Part shown: positions 7,140 to 15,275 of the stretch, in pieces
Numbering within the stretch: the first letter of the stretch is position 1
Layout: every line of letters begins with the position of its first letter
Assembly: GCF_900102885.1 (NCBI RefSeq)
Contig: NZ_FNGE01000023.1
Coordinates: 1 to 33,125 of the forward strand
Reading direction: 5' to 3'
Length of the DNA: 33,125 nt
From: Paracoccus chinensis
Lineage (GTDB): Bacteria; Pseudomonadota; Alphaproteobacteria; Rhodobacterales; Rhodobacteraceae
The notes under the pieces: generated by a model
The model's database searches: none
What the model was told of the DNA's origin: nothing
What the model saw: the letters and a program-made list of their open reading frames with translations, nothing else
Position numbers and translations under genes: made by a program

Positions 7140-8273
7140 ATGGACAAGATGCAGACATTCCTACCCACCGCCAGGAACCGGGTCGATGGCGCATGCACGG
7201 GCAATGGCAGACTCTGGTCTGTCATTCGCGATTTGCGTGAATGCCAGCCCGCCTATGGGCTCAAAGCCCGCCATCTCGCAACCCTTGAAGCCCTCACGAG
7301 CTTTCTGAAGGGACAAGATCACCAGATGGTCTTTGCCTCCAACCGAGCGATCCTTGAGCGTCTCAACCACGTCAGCCCCCGTACCCTCCAAAGAGCGCTC
7401 AGCGACTTGGTTGCGGCCGGACTGATCCTTCGGCGCGACAGTGCCAATCGCAAGCGCTTCGTGGTTCGTCACCATGGCAGATGCGAGGCTCTGGCCTTTG
7501 GCCTCGATCTTTCTCCGATCCTCGATCAAGCTGAACATATCAAGACCCTTGCAGAGAAGTTTCGCGCAGAGAGCATCCGGTGCAAACAGCTCAAGCTTGG
7601 ACTGCGCCACTTGGTGAACCGAATTGAACAGGTCTTGCCCTTCGCACCACTCCTTGCGGAACTCCGCTGCAGCCTGAGGCGCAAGCTGCGCAGCGACCAT
7701 CTCGAGACCCTCTTGTCCTCGGCCAAAAGCCTTCTTCTAGACATCCCAGAGGAGCCCGGTCGAACCATCACCATCCGTGCAGGGGATGAGCCGTCAACGA
7801 AAATGACGCCCTGTGACAGCCATTCTGACGCTCACCATCATAGGTCAGAACAAGAGAAAAAAGATAAAGAGGCTCGGGAAGAGAAATCAGATCAGGCGGA
7901 GGACTCGGACGGAACAGCGCTGAATGACAAACTCCTTCTGACCAAGGTTGTGCAGGCCTGTCCGGAGATCGCCAACTACAGTATCGTCCCGCCAAGCAGC
8001 TGGCCGGAATTGCGCGATAGTGCTGATAGCATCGGAGCATGGCTTGGTGTTCCGCGACAGATCTTAGCACAGTTGCAACACAGATTTGGCAGAGACCGAA
8101 CGGCCGTAGCGATCTTTTGCCTCCTGCAATCAGCCGGATCGATCCGAAAGCCAGGTGCATATCTTGCAAGTTTGGTCAGCGGTGCTCGCTCAGCTAGCTT
8201 CGATCCCATCCGATGGCTGAGTCGGCTTTCAGCACGTGCATCCCGAGAACCAACGTGGAGTCAGGCGCACTGA
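7140..8273 (+). CDS. repC: Replication initiator RepC
   Basis: At 377 residues the protein is close to the usual RepC length (about 400). The N-terminal winged-helix region reads LKARHLATLEALTSFLKG, then M-V-F-A-S-N-R-A-I-L, RTLQRALSDLVAAGLILRRD and S-x-N-x-K-R-F, the RepC signature. The C-terminal domain (CPEIANYSIVPPSSWPELRD onward) is also RepC-like. A charged low-complexity linker (EQEKKDKEAREEKSDQAEDS) separates them. RepC binds the origin, which in this family lies inside the repC gene. No strong ribosome site precedes the ATG at 7140; poor translation is common for repC. A second ATG lies three codons later. Confidence 0.93.
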   Translation: MDKMQTFLPTARNRVDGACTGNGRLWSVIRDLRECQPAYGLKARHLATLEALTSFLKGQDHQMVFASNRAILERLNHVSPRTLQRALSDLVAAGLILRRDSANRKRFVVRHHGRCEALAFGLDLSPILDQAEHIKTLAEKFRAESIRCKQLKLGLRHLVNRIEQVLPFAPLLAELRCSLRRKLRSDHLETLLSSAKSLLLDIPEEPGRTITIRAGDEPSTKMTPCDSHSDAHHHRSEQEKKDKEAREEKSDQAEDSDGTALNDKLLLTKVVQACPEIANYSIVPPSSWPELRDSADSIGAWLGVPRQILAQLQHRFGRDRTAVAIFCLLQSAGSIRKPGAYLASLVSGARSASFDPIRWLSRLSARASREPTWSQAH

Positions 8274-8450
8274 CATGTCCGGCTCTCTGTCCTGGTACTG
8301 ATGGCTGGAGCACATACGGTGCGAGGACGGGTGACAAAAGATGTCGGCGTTGGCAGGAGAGTACGGAGAACGAGAGCGATGCATCGCAGTCATTCCTGCT
8401 GTCCCGCTAAACAATGCAGGTACGACAGGTGCTCGGTGCTAGCAACTCGA

Positions 8451-8472
8451 ACCTGCTACCATGGTAGCAGGT
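8451..8472. repeat. parS-like centromere palindrome, copy 1
   Basis: A perfect 22 bp palindrome with half-site ACCTGCTACCA, centred on CCATGG. It lies 178 bp after repC. A shorter copy is at 8550. Repeated perfect palindromes next to repABC are the usual RepB binding sites. Confidence 0.65.
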
Positions 8473-8549
8473 ATGCTGAGGTTGAGGAGAGGCCTGTCCT
8501 TGCGAGGGAGGCAAGCACGAACACCATGTTCTCGTCCGTGCTGTGAACT

Positions 8550-8565
8550 TGCTACCATGGTAGCA
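8550..8565. repeat. parS-like centromere palindrome, copy 2
   Basis: TGCTACCATGGTAGCA is a perfect 16 bp palindrome identical to the core of the copy at 8451; the centres are 96 bp apart. Between the two copies a separate stem with arms AGCACG/CGTGCT (8514-8542) encloses ACGAACA/TGTTC. The interval 8274-8637 otherwise holds no gene. Confidence 0.65.
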
Positions 8566-8637
8566 GACCTGAATCCCCCTGATCTCCCAAGGCGAGGACG
8601 GGACATGCTCCTCCAAGGCAGCAGGGAGATTACTTCC

Positions 8638-9408
8638 TCAATGGCCGGCCTCCGCCATCAACTTGTCGAGGAACCTGGCAAAGCTGTCGCGTGCATAGTG
8701 GTTCAGCATCGAAGAAAGGATGCCGAATCCTGCTGGATCAAGCCGGGCTTCCAAGCTGGCAAGCTCGGCCGGAGCAAAGCGAAGTCGCGACTGCAGCCTA
8801 TATCCAACGTTCTTGATCCTTTGCTGATGCACATCCCGAGCTTGGACCGTTTTCAGATCATCCAGAAGTTGTGGCTTCATTTTCCTGAGCGCATGCCGCA
8901 GCACAGTCGTAGGGGGCTGGTGCGCAACTGCGCCCCATCGCGCGGCACGTTCGAGCAGATCCTGCGAGACCGTGATAGAGACAATCACTTCTCTCCGCTC
9001 TCCTGTTTCTTCCGTGACGGCTTGGCGCTGCAAGGCAGGCGGACCGTCGTCTCTACCTCCCAGTGGTCTTCTACCAAAGCTTTCAAACTCGGGTGAGACG
9101 GTTGCAAGGGTTTGAGAGGTGACAGGCCGATCTTCGGGCCGTCTGGAGTCTGCAGTGTGGTACCGATCCATCTTGAAAGGAGCGTCGGATTGCTGGACGA
9201 CCTCTGCCGGGCGAGGATCTCCGGCGGTTTTCGTTGGGACCAGAACAGATCGATCAGCCCCCCTTGCTTGTGCGGCTTCCAGCTTTGCCTTCGCATCTTC
9301 GGATGCCATGGAAAATGCGTTGGGCTCGCGGCTTCCCGGCTTCCCAATTGCCTCTGTAAAAGCGTGATCGCGCTTGAGGATCATCCCTGGTTTCTTGCGG
9401 GATGCCAT
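8638..9408 (-). CDS. VirC2-like ribbon-helix-helix DNA-binding protein
   Basis: A 256-residue protein with a disordered, charged N-terminal half and a C-terminal DNA-binding part. About residues 138-185 (REVIVSITVSQDLLERAARW and a following helix pair) have the strand-helix-helix pattern of a ribbon-helix-helix domain. A second such unit may follow (RLRFAPAELASLEARLDPAG and then a helix with SMLNHYARDSFARF). Two RHH units in one chain, encoded directly after a VirC1-like ATPase gene, is the arrangement of Agrobacterium VirC2, which aids relaxosome assembly. The start overlaps the upstream stop as TGATG (9406-9410). Identity with VirC2 is inference from fold pattern and gene order; overall sequence similarity appears low. 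Confidence 0.6.
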   Translation of the reverse strand: MASRKKPGMILKRDHAFTEAIGKPGSREPNAFSMASEDAKAKLEAAQARGADRSVLVPTKTAGDPRPAEVVQQSDAPFKMDRYHTADSRRPEDRPVTSQTLATVSPEFESFGRRPLGGRDDGPPALQRQAVTEETGERREVIVSITVSQDLLERAARWGAVAHQPPTTVLRHALRKMKPQLLDDLKTVQARDVHQQRIKNVGYRLQSRLRFAPAELASLEARLDPAGFGILSSMLNHYARDSFARFLDKLMAEAGH

Positions 9409-10133
9409 CAGACTGCCTCCATTCTTTCGATGATCGCGTCGTCCAGCAGATCAAGGACGACGCTCATTTCCTCCAAGGCATTCGTGAGGTGTCTCTGGAC
9501 AATGCTCATGCGGGTCTTGTTCCGGATAACCCCGAGCAAACCTTCGCCATCGACCTGCTTGTAGGCTTTGCGTTCCAGAACCGGTTCCTCAATGACCGGC
9601 ATCGTCTCGAAGATATGCTCAAGAGCCTGTCGTTCCGTTGCGCTTGGCTCTGGCGTAATGCCATTTACGACAATTCGATACTCCGGCACATCGTCTGGAT
9701 CGGCTACGCGTCCCTTCAGGCGCTCGTGCCAGATCAGGGTTTCCATGGTCTCCGTGTAGTCACCTCGCCCTGGCCGGATCGGTGCCACGATCAAGTGCGA
9801 TTGCATCACCACATCGTCCAGCGCCTCGCTGGCGCCGCCAAATGTATCAATGAGGATCAAGTGATCATGGGGCACTTCGGCATAGATAGCGTCCAAGCGG
9901 GCGGTGATTTCCGCCGGATCGTAGGTGTGCATCACGTCCACTGCATCGTCCCAGTTACCGAGCTGCCTGGCAACTCTCATCCATCCATAGATGCTTTGAC
10001 TGCTGTCCGTGTCGAATACTGTGACCTTCTCACCGCGTGCGACCGCAGCGCTTGCCAGTCCGCGCACCAAAGTCGACTTCCCGCAGCCTCCTTTGCGATT
10101 GATTACGGCGATCACGCGCACACCTCTGCCCAT
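9408..10133 (-). CDS. VirC1-like ParA-family ATPase
   Basis: A 241-residue ATPase with deviant Walker A KGGCGKST at 14-21, A' motif VTVFDTDSSQS at about 38, and Walker B LILIDTFGG. It lacks the N-terminal helix-turn-helix of RepA. The C-terminal region EEPVLERKAYKQVDGEGLLG and the following segment ending N-A-L-E-E-M resembles the tail of VirC1 (P-M-H-E-R-D-A-F, then N-L-R-I-A-M-E-E-L). VirC1 binds near the transfer origin and helps deliver relaxosomes to the secretion channel. The second of two adjacent ATGs (10133) is best spaced from the AAGGAGAGG site. A simple orphan ParA is the alternative, but position beside the mobilisation genes favours VirC1. Confidence 0.75.
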   Translation of the reverse strand: MGRGVRVIAVINRKGGCGKSTLVRGLASAAVARGEKVTVFDTDSSQSIYGWMRVARQLGNWDDAVDVMHTYDPAEITARLDAIYAEVPHDHLILIDTFGGASEALDDVVMQSHLIVAPIRPGRGDYTETMETLIWHERLKGRVADPDDVPEYRIVVNGITPEPSATERQALEHIFETMPVIEEPVLERKAYKQVDGEGLLGVIRNKTRMSIVQRHLTNALEEMSVVLDLLDDAIIERMEAV

Positions 10134-10136
10134 CAT

Positions 10137-10738
10137 CCTCTCCTTTGCTGCCTCGTCACTTGGTCATGCCGCCACAGGGTGGCCTGTCAATGATTGCTCT
10201 TAGAAAGCCTGTCGATCTGTAGTCGTGCTGCAGCGACGTGCCGGTGGATTGAACATTGTCACACTGCAAGATTGTCCGACTGGCAAATTGTCACAAAGTA
10301 ATCCTGTCACACTGACATGAAGTATTATGTCACATCTAAGCAGTGACTACCTGTCAACAGGAAGCAGTGTCGGTTTTGCAAGGTGAACATCTGCCAAGGT
10401 GTTGCTGTGAAGACCGGATCGTCCGGTTTGTGGTCCCGGTGATCATCTGCACCCGGAGACTGCGCGGCGGCACTGCAGACCCAGCACCATCAGCTAGGGG
10501 CGGACCGCAACCTTTCGCCTCAAGGTGATCAGAACTCCGGTCTGCCTCTGTTGCGGGGCCACTACACTTGTCCGTTTTGGTCCGATCAATGCGCCGCAGG
10601 CGACCGGACGAACTGCAGATCCTCACGAGCGTCGGGCTGCGTTGGGACATCAGGGCAATCCAATAGCACACCAAGATGCAGGCTTCGGCAGGGCACACAG
10701 AAGCGAGTTGACGAGAAGGTAATAGGACTGAAGAGTTA
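10137..10738. other. oriT: Candidate origin of transfer (oriT) region
   Basis: A 602 bp non-coding gap between the divergent VirC1-like gene and the mobC-relaxase-virD4 operon, the usual place for oriT. It holds four 16 bp iterons (10256-10319) with an ATCCTG nic-like motif (10301-10306), direct repeats AAGCAGTG (10338 and 10362) flanking the palindrome CCTGTCAACAGG (10350-10361), CAAGGTG at 10379, 10395 and 10521, and the inverted repeat ACCGGA-TCG-TCCGGT (10413-10427). VirD2-type relaxases cut at sequences like YATCCTG. Nicking here is inferred. Confidence 0.6.
10256..10319 (+). repeat. Four direct 16 bp iterons
   Basis: Units start at 10256, 10272, 10288 and 10304 with exactly 16 bp spacing: TTGTCACACTG, TTGTCCGACTG, TTGTCACAAAG and CTGTCACACTG, each followed by five variable bases. 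Degenerate units occur at 10184, 10209, 10327 and 10351. The likely binders are the adjacent ribbon-helix-helix proteins. Confidence 0.75.
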
Positions 10739-10765
10739 GTGGCAGGAACTGCTGAATGTTTACAA

Positions 10766-11332
10766 ATGCGGATCAGGTGGCTCGTGGCCCGTCAGAAACT
10801 CACTCCTTCCGAGCGCGAGGAGGCGATCCGGCGCCTGCGGGCAGGCGGAACCGCCCAGACGGTCGCCGACGCGGTGGGGGCACCGAAAGAAACCATTGCC
10901 AAGGTCCGGCAGCATGAAGTTCGGAGCCGTGACAGCGCCACCACGGACGGCAAGCCGGTATCGGCGCGGCTGACGCCGGCCGAGATCGAGCAGTTGGAGT
11001 GGCTGAAGGCCCGTTTCGGTTACGGGTCCAACTCCGACGCGATCCGTGCCCTGGTCCGTGCAGCGTCGGGGATGCTGGAGTTCGACCCGGTGGCGGCCGA
11101 GAAGCTGGATGAAGTTCGGGGCGAGCTGCGCAAGATCGGGGTCAACGTGAACCAGATCGCTCTGGCCTCGAACCGAGGCCGGATCGATCTGGCCCGGCAC
11201 GAGTGGCAAGCGGTTGACGAGCTGCGGCGCGCGTTTCCGAGGGTGGAAGGCTATCTGCGCGCAGTGGTGAACGAGCAGCGGCGGCGCGGCACGCGGCTGT
11301 TCCAGAAGTTCATCGAGGCCGGACGTGACTGA
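10766..11332 (+). CDS. mobC: MobC-like relaxosome accessory protein
   Basis: 188 residues from the ATG at 10766; a GTG at 10739 would add nine. The N-terminal part (LTPSEREEAIRRLRAGGTAQ and on to A-V-G-A-P-K-E-T-I-A-K) looks like a helix-turn-helix. The middle (S-A-R-L-T-P-A-E-I-E-Q-L-E-W-L-K, then Y-G-S-N-S-D-A-I-R-A-L-V) is a ribbon-helix-helix. The C-terminal part contains LRKIGVNVNQIALASNRGRI, the hallmark N-Q-I-A segment of MobC proteins. MobC proteins bind oriT and help the relaxase melt and nick DNA. It overlaps the relaxase start by 8 nt. Confidence 0.82.
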   Translation: MRIRWLVARQKLTPSEREEAIRRLRAGGTAQTVADAVGAPKETIAKVRQHEVRSRDSATTDGKPVSARLTPAEIEQLEWLKARFGYGSNSDAIRALVRAASGMLEFDPVAAEKLDEVRGELRKIGVNVNQIALASNRGRIDLARHEWQAVDELRRAFPRVEGYLRAVVNEQRRRGTRLFQKFIEAGRD

Positions 11333-13175
11333 TCTGGCCAACGACCTGATCGGGGAAATCCATCTTGGCCGGGGCGGCCGCGGGCGGTTTCGGAACACCA
11401 ACTTCGGCAAGGCTCGGCGGAGTAGGGCGGGGGGGTCGCTGTTTTCCGCACGGGCACGCAACCTGTGGCGGGTCGGGCAGGGATCGAATGCTGCCGTCCT
11501 GAAGAAGATCAGCCGGGGCGGCACCCACACCGGCGCGCAACTGGCGGCGCAGCTCGATTATCTGTTCAGCAAGTCGGAGGCGGTGTTCGGCAATGGGGTT
11601 GAACTTGAGTGGGGTGCGCGCTCGCTCACCAACGAGCAGCGCAAGGAAATGGCGCTCGACTGGGAGGATGCATGGTCGGGTGAGCCGAAGAACGGCCACA
11701 CCACCCATCTGCTGCTGTCGTTCCCGGCTGACCTGTCCGCGCAGAAGGCGCTGCGGATCACGGAGGACTGGGCCTTCGAGATGTTCCAGTCCGGCGTGCA
11801 TGTTGACGACCAGTGGTCCTATGTGGCGGCGCTGCACACCGATCGGGCGCATCCCCATATCCACATCGTCCTGAACAATCGCGGACTGCATAACGACGAG
11901 TGGTTCTACATCGCCCGCGAGAACGTGTTCTGCCTGGAGATGATGAAGGAGCGTCTGGTCGGGATCGCCGCCGACATGGGCGTGGAATTGGATGCGTCCT
12001 CGCGGCTGGAGCGCGGCATCCTGACCTACGGTCCTACCCGGGCCGAGATCGAAGGCGCCAAACGCGAGAAACGGCAGGTCCACGAGCGCAAGCTGCACGG
12101 ACAGGCTCTGGAAGACGGGCTGGCCGTGGTCGAGCAGAGCGCCGCCACCTTGCGGATGCTGGCCTCGATTGCCTCGCTGTCCCGCCTCAAGGACGTGGCG
12201 CTTCGCATGGAGCGCGCCGCCGCGATCCTGGAGACGGGCGGCATCCTGACCCCGAAAATCCTGGAGATTGCCAACATGGACCTTGAGAAAGCTGAGAGCC
12301 GCAAGGAGCTCGACCAAGCCTTCGCAAGCTGGCTCGACAAGGCGGAGCGCCAGATTTCGACGCTCGATCCCGCTGACCGGCGGGACATGCGCCAGGAGCT
12401 GGCCGAAGTCACGACCGAAATCATGCGCGACCTCGGGGACGCGCGCGGGGCCGAGCTGGTCATGCGCGCCCCTCGTTCCGAGCTTTACAAGACGCAAGTG
12501 CTGGACGAGGAAATCCGGCGCGGCAAACTGGCGGTGGAGTTGAGCGAGGACGAGGCCCAAGAGGTCAGGTCCGCCGTGCTCAACGCGGCCGAGGCCATCG
12601 GCATCGAGCGGGAAACGATGGCGCGCCGCCTGGAGCATCCGGCGGCGAACGCCTGGCAGGAGCGTGAATGGGTCAGGCAGGACCTTCACGCGGTCTCGAA
12701 GGCGCGGGGCTTCGATCTCGACCGCGAGGATCAGCGCCACGCCGCCGCCGACCTGGTGGACCGTTTCTATGCCACCGCCGCCAGGGCGCTCAACACCGCC
12801 CTTGAGATCGATCACAGCCACGAGAACGACCGCCTGACCCGGACACTGGAGTCGCTGGCGGCGGTCCATCGCGAACACGGCCGCGTCGCGTTCGAGCATG
12901 AGGATCACGCCGAACGCTTCGCCGCCGACCTGAAAGAGCGGTATGGGGAGAAGGTAATCGCGCAGATCGCGTCCGGCGACGACCGGGCGCTGGCGCTCGA
13001 TTTCCCCGAGCCGGGGCAGCGGCGCGACATCGCAAGGGCGCTGGTTGCCGCCGCGGAAAGCCATGAGAGCCTCGGCCTGACCATGCGGGAGGCGGAACTG
13101 GCAAAGGAGCGGCTGCACGAGCGTGACGAACCCGAGCATGAGCTGCGCCGGAAGGACCACGACCTGGAGCTGTAA
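11325..13175 (+). CDS. MOB-P (VirD2-like) relaxase
   Basis: A 616-residue protein. Residues 1-60 are Arg/Gly-rich and probably disordered. The nuclease domain follows: motif I with the likely catalytic tyrosine Y79 (AAQLDYLFSK), a histidine motif GHTTHLLLS (124-132), and motif III HTDRAHPHIHIV (171-182) with the metal-binding histidines. This is the pattern of VirD2/MOB-P relaxases, which cleave one strand at oriT, stay bound to the 5' end and are exported with it. The long helical C-terminus (about 250-616) probably holds the secretion signal. The GTG start at 11325 has GAGG 7 nt upstream and overlaps mobC by 8 nt; the next in-frame start would lie well inside. Gene symbol withheld because several names are in use. 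Confidence 0.92.
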   Translation: MTDLANDLIGEIHLGRGGRGRFRNTNFGKARRSRAGGSLFSARARNLWRVGQGSNAAVLKKISRGGTHTGAQLAAQLDYLFSKSEAVFGNGVELEWGARSLTNEQRKEMALDWEDAWSGEPKNGHTTHLLLSFPADLSAQKALRITEDWAFEMFQSGVHVDDQWSYVAALHTDRAHPHIHIVLNNRGLHNDEWFYIARENVFCLEMMKERLVGIAADMGVELDASSRLERGILTYGPTRAEIEGAKREKRQVHERKLHGQALEDGLAVVEQSAATLRMLASIASLSRLKDVALRMERAAAILETGGILTPKILEIANMDLEKAESRKELDQAFASWLDKAERQISTLDPADRRDMRQELAEVTTEIMRDLGDARGAELVMRAPRSELYKTQVLDEEIRRGKLAVELSEDEAQEVRSAVLNAAEAIGIERETMARRLEHPAANAWQEREWVRQDLHAVSKARGFDLDREDQRHAAADLVDRFYATAARALNTALEIDHSHENDRLTRTLESLAAVHREHGRVAFEHEDHAERFAADLKERYGEKVIAQIASGDDRALALDFPEPGQRRDIARALVAAAESHESLGLTMREAELAKERLHERDEPEHELRRKDHDLEL

Positions 13176-13187
13176 GGGGCAGGGCCA

Positions 13188-15275
13188 ATGAATCGCATGA
13201 GCGTTGCCGTTCCGGCAGGCCTGATCGCCGGGGCCTTGGTCGGCCTGATGATCGGGGGCCTCTGGCTGCAATGGCAGCTCGGGGCCAACCTGAACACCGG
13301 CCACCCGTTCGTTCTGGTGACGGACTTCCCGGGCGTGCGCGCGCTGCGGCAGGACCCGTGGCGCACCGCCTACCTGATCGTCCTCGGGGCCGCGCTCGTG
13401 CTGGCCCTTGCCGGGGTTGTGTTCAGCGTCACGCACCGGCTGACCACCTACGGCAAGGCGCATTTTCAGACCAAGGGCGAGGTCAGGAGGAACGGCCTCG
13501 CGCAGCCTGTCGGGTCGGGTCTCGTGTTCGGCAAGTTCGGCAAGCCCGAAAAGAGGATCAGGGCCGGCCGCTTCGTCTGCGGCAGCTATGACCAGTTTCC
13601 GCACGCCCTGGTCGTCGCCCCGACCCGCTCGGGGAAGGGCGTGGGCTATGTCATTCCAAACACGCTGCTGTTCCCCGGCTCCTGCGTCGTCATGGACGTG
13701 AAGGGGGAAATCTTCGAGGCCACGTCCCGCCACCGCTTGGCGCAGGGTGACCGGGTGTTCCGCTTCGCGCCCTTTGACTTCGAGAACCCGACGCACCGCT
13801 ACAACCCGCTGGAACGCATTGCCGCCATTGCTGACACGGACAAGCGGTTCACCGAACTCTCCAAGCTCGCCAGCTACTTCCTGACACCCAGGAACGAGAA
13901 GGGCGGGGCGTCCGACTTCATCGTGGGGGCGCGCCAGCTGTTCGTCGCGGCCGGGATGCTCGCCATCGAGCGCAAGACCCCGACCATTGGCGCGATCGCC
14001 CGCATCCTGTTCGGCAGCGGCGACAAGGAAAAGTCTTACCAGCGGTTCGCCACGGAAACGCAGCATGAGCAGTCCGCGACGATCTTCCTCAACTTCTCGG
14101 GTTATTCCGACCGGACCCTGTCGTCCTATGCTTCCGTACTGGATGGCGCCGGGCTTGGCCTGTGGCTCAACCCGCGCATCGAGAAGGTGACGAGCGCCAA
14201 CGACTTTTCCTGGGACGACATTCGGAGCCTGCCGCATTCAATCTACATCGTCGCCAACTCCGACGACATTCCGACACTGGCGCCGCTGCTGCGGCTGTTG
14301 TTCGGGGAGCTGATCGCCACCATGCGCGCCCGCATCCCCGATCCGCGGCTTGAGCCCTGGCCCGTGCAGATCATCCTCGACGAGTTCGACCAGCTCGGCC
14401 ACATGCCAATCATCGTGCAATCCTTGAAACAGCTTGCCGGTCATGGCGCGCGGGTTTCGATCATCACGCAGTCCATTCCGGGGCTTGAAAGCATCTACAC
14501 CGAGAACGAGCGGCTTTCGATCGAGAGCGCGGCGGGGATGAAGCTCTACATCGCGCCCAACGAGAAAAAGACCACCGGCGAAGTTTCCGAGGCGCTTGGC
14601 AAGACCACCCGTCTTGCGCTCAGCGACAGCTATTCGCAGGACGGGCAGGGTATCCTGAAACGTTCGATCTCGCGGCGCAACGAGGAACGGCCGCTGTTGA
14701 CGCCGGGCGAGGTTCGCAATCTTGATCCGAACAAGATCATCCTGATCCCCGAGCGGCAGAATCCCATCCTTGTGGACCGGATCGTTTACTACCAGGACGC
14801 TTATTTCAAACCGATCTTCGACGCGCAGAAAGGGCCGCTGCCCTATCCCGATGCAATGCGGGCCGAACTGGACGAAATGAGGGCTAGGCTCACCGCGCTC
14901 CAAGAGGCGCGTGTGGCCTACCCTCCAGCTGAGGACGCGTCCAAGACGAAGAAAGGCAGGAAAGGCAAGACACAGGAACAGCAGCCGGAGCCGAAGCTGG
15001 CGCGCGAGGTCGCCGAGGCCAAGGTGGAGAAGGCTGCGGCCGAAGAAGCAGCGCGTCAAGGTGCCGTCGAGACCCCGGCCGACGCGGGCGCGGTTCCGGC
15101 AGCGGATGCCGAACCCCGCAAGAAGCCGACGCTCGCGCGTGAAGTTGCGGAAGAACTGCGGGGTGAGAACGACACCCGCAGCGACGAGGACGTAAAGGAC
15201 GCCATCAGGAAAAAGGCGCAAGCCAGGATGGACGAGTTTGACGCCCGACTGTTCGGCAAGAGGAAAGCGGCCTAG
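13188..15275 (+). CDS. virD4: Type IV coupling protein VirD4/TraG
   Basis: A 695-residue hexameric-type ATPase that links the relaxosome to the secretion channel at the inner membrane. Two N-terminal membrane helices lie at about 8-28 and 60-80, the Walker A motif is APTRSGKGVG (144-153), and Walker B is IILDEFDQLG (about 395-404). The segment SIYIVANSDDIPTLAPLLRL and the ITQS motif are also typical. The C-terminal tail beyond about 560 is Lys/Glu/Ala-rich and contains LAREVAE twice, in lengthened E-P-K-L-A-R-E-V-A-E and K-P-T-L-A-R-E-V-A-E forms. It follows the relaxase by 12 nt, with an AAGGGGCAGG site. Its stop TAG shares the CTAG at 15272-15275 with the stop of the convergent virB11. Confidence 0.95.
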   Translation: MNRMSVAVPAGLIAGALVGLMIGGLWLQWQLGANLNTGHPFVLVTDFPGVRALRQDPWRTAYLIVLGAALVLALAGVVFSVTHRLTTYGKAHFQTKGEVRRNGLAQPVGSGLVFGKFGKPEKRIRAGRFVCGSYDQFPHALVVAPTRSGKGVGYVIPNTLLFPGSCVVMDVKGEIFEATSRHRLAQGDRVFRFAPFDFENPTHRYNPLERIAAIADTDKRFTELSKLASYFLTPRNEKGGASDFIVGARQLFVAAGMLAIERKTPTIGAIARILFGSGDKEKSYQRFATETQHEQSATIFLNFSGYSDRTLSSYASVLDGAGLGLWLNPRIEKVTSANDFSWDDIRSLPHSIYIVANSDDIPTLAPLLRLLFGELIATMRARIPDPRLEPWPVQIILDEFDQLGHMPIIVQSLKQLAGHGARVSIITQSIPGLESIYTENERLSIESAAGMKLYIAPNEKKTTGEVSEALGKTTRLALSDSYSQDGQGILKRSISRRNEERPLLTPGEVRNLDPNKIILIPERQNPILVDRIVYYQDAYFKPIFDAQKGPLPYPDAMRAELDEMRARLTALQEARVAYPPAEDASKTKKGRKGKTQEQQPEPKLAREVAEAKVEKAAAEEAARQGAVETPADAGAVPAADAEPRKKPTLAREVAEELRGENDTRSDEDVKDAIRKKAQARMDEFDARLFGKRKAA

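Noticed and set aside
7468..7485. CACCATGGCAGATGC inside repC as another centromere copy
   Set aside because: Only the central CCATGG matches; the arms do not fit.
8461..9096. A 211-codon plus-strand frame starting at a centromere-like palindrome
   Set aside because: It is antisense to the VirC2-like gene, which has a coupled start and a ribbon-helix-helix pattern.
10256..10319. The iterons as the origin of a second replicon
   Set aside because: No adjacent RepA-type initiator for an iteron origin is seen, no clear AT-rich melting region is present, and the neighbours are mobilisation genes.
11310..14237. A 975-codon open frame on the minus strand across the relaxase and virD4
   Set aside because: It is opposite two genes with clear catalytic motifs, has no recognisable domain, and arises from GC-rich codon bias.
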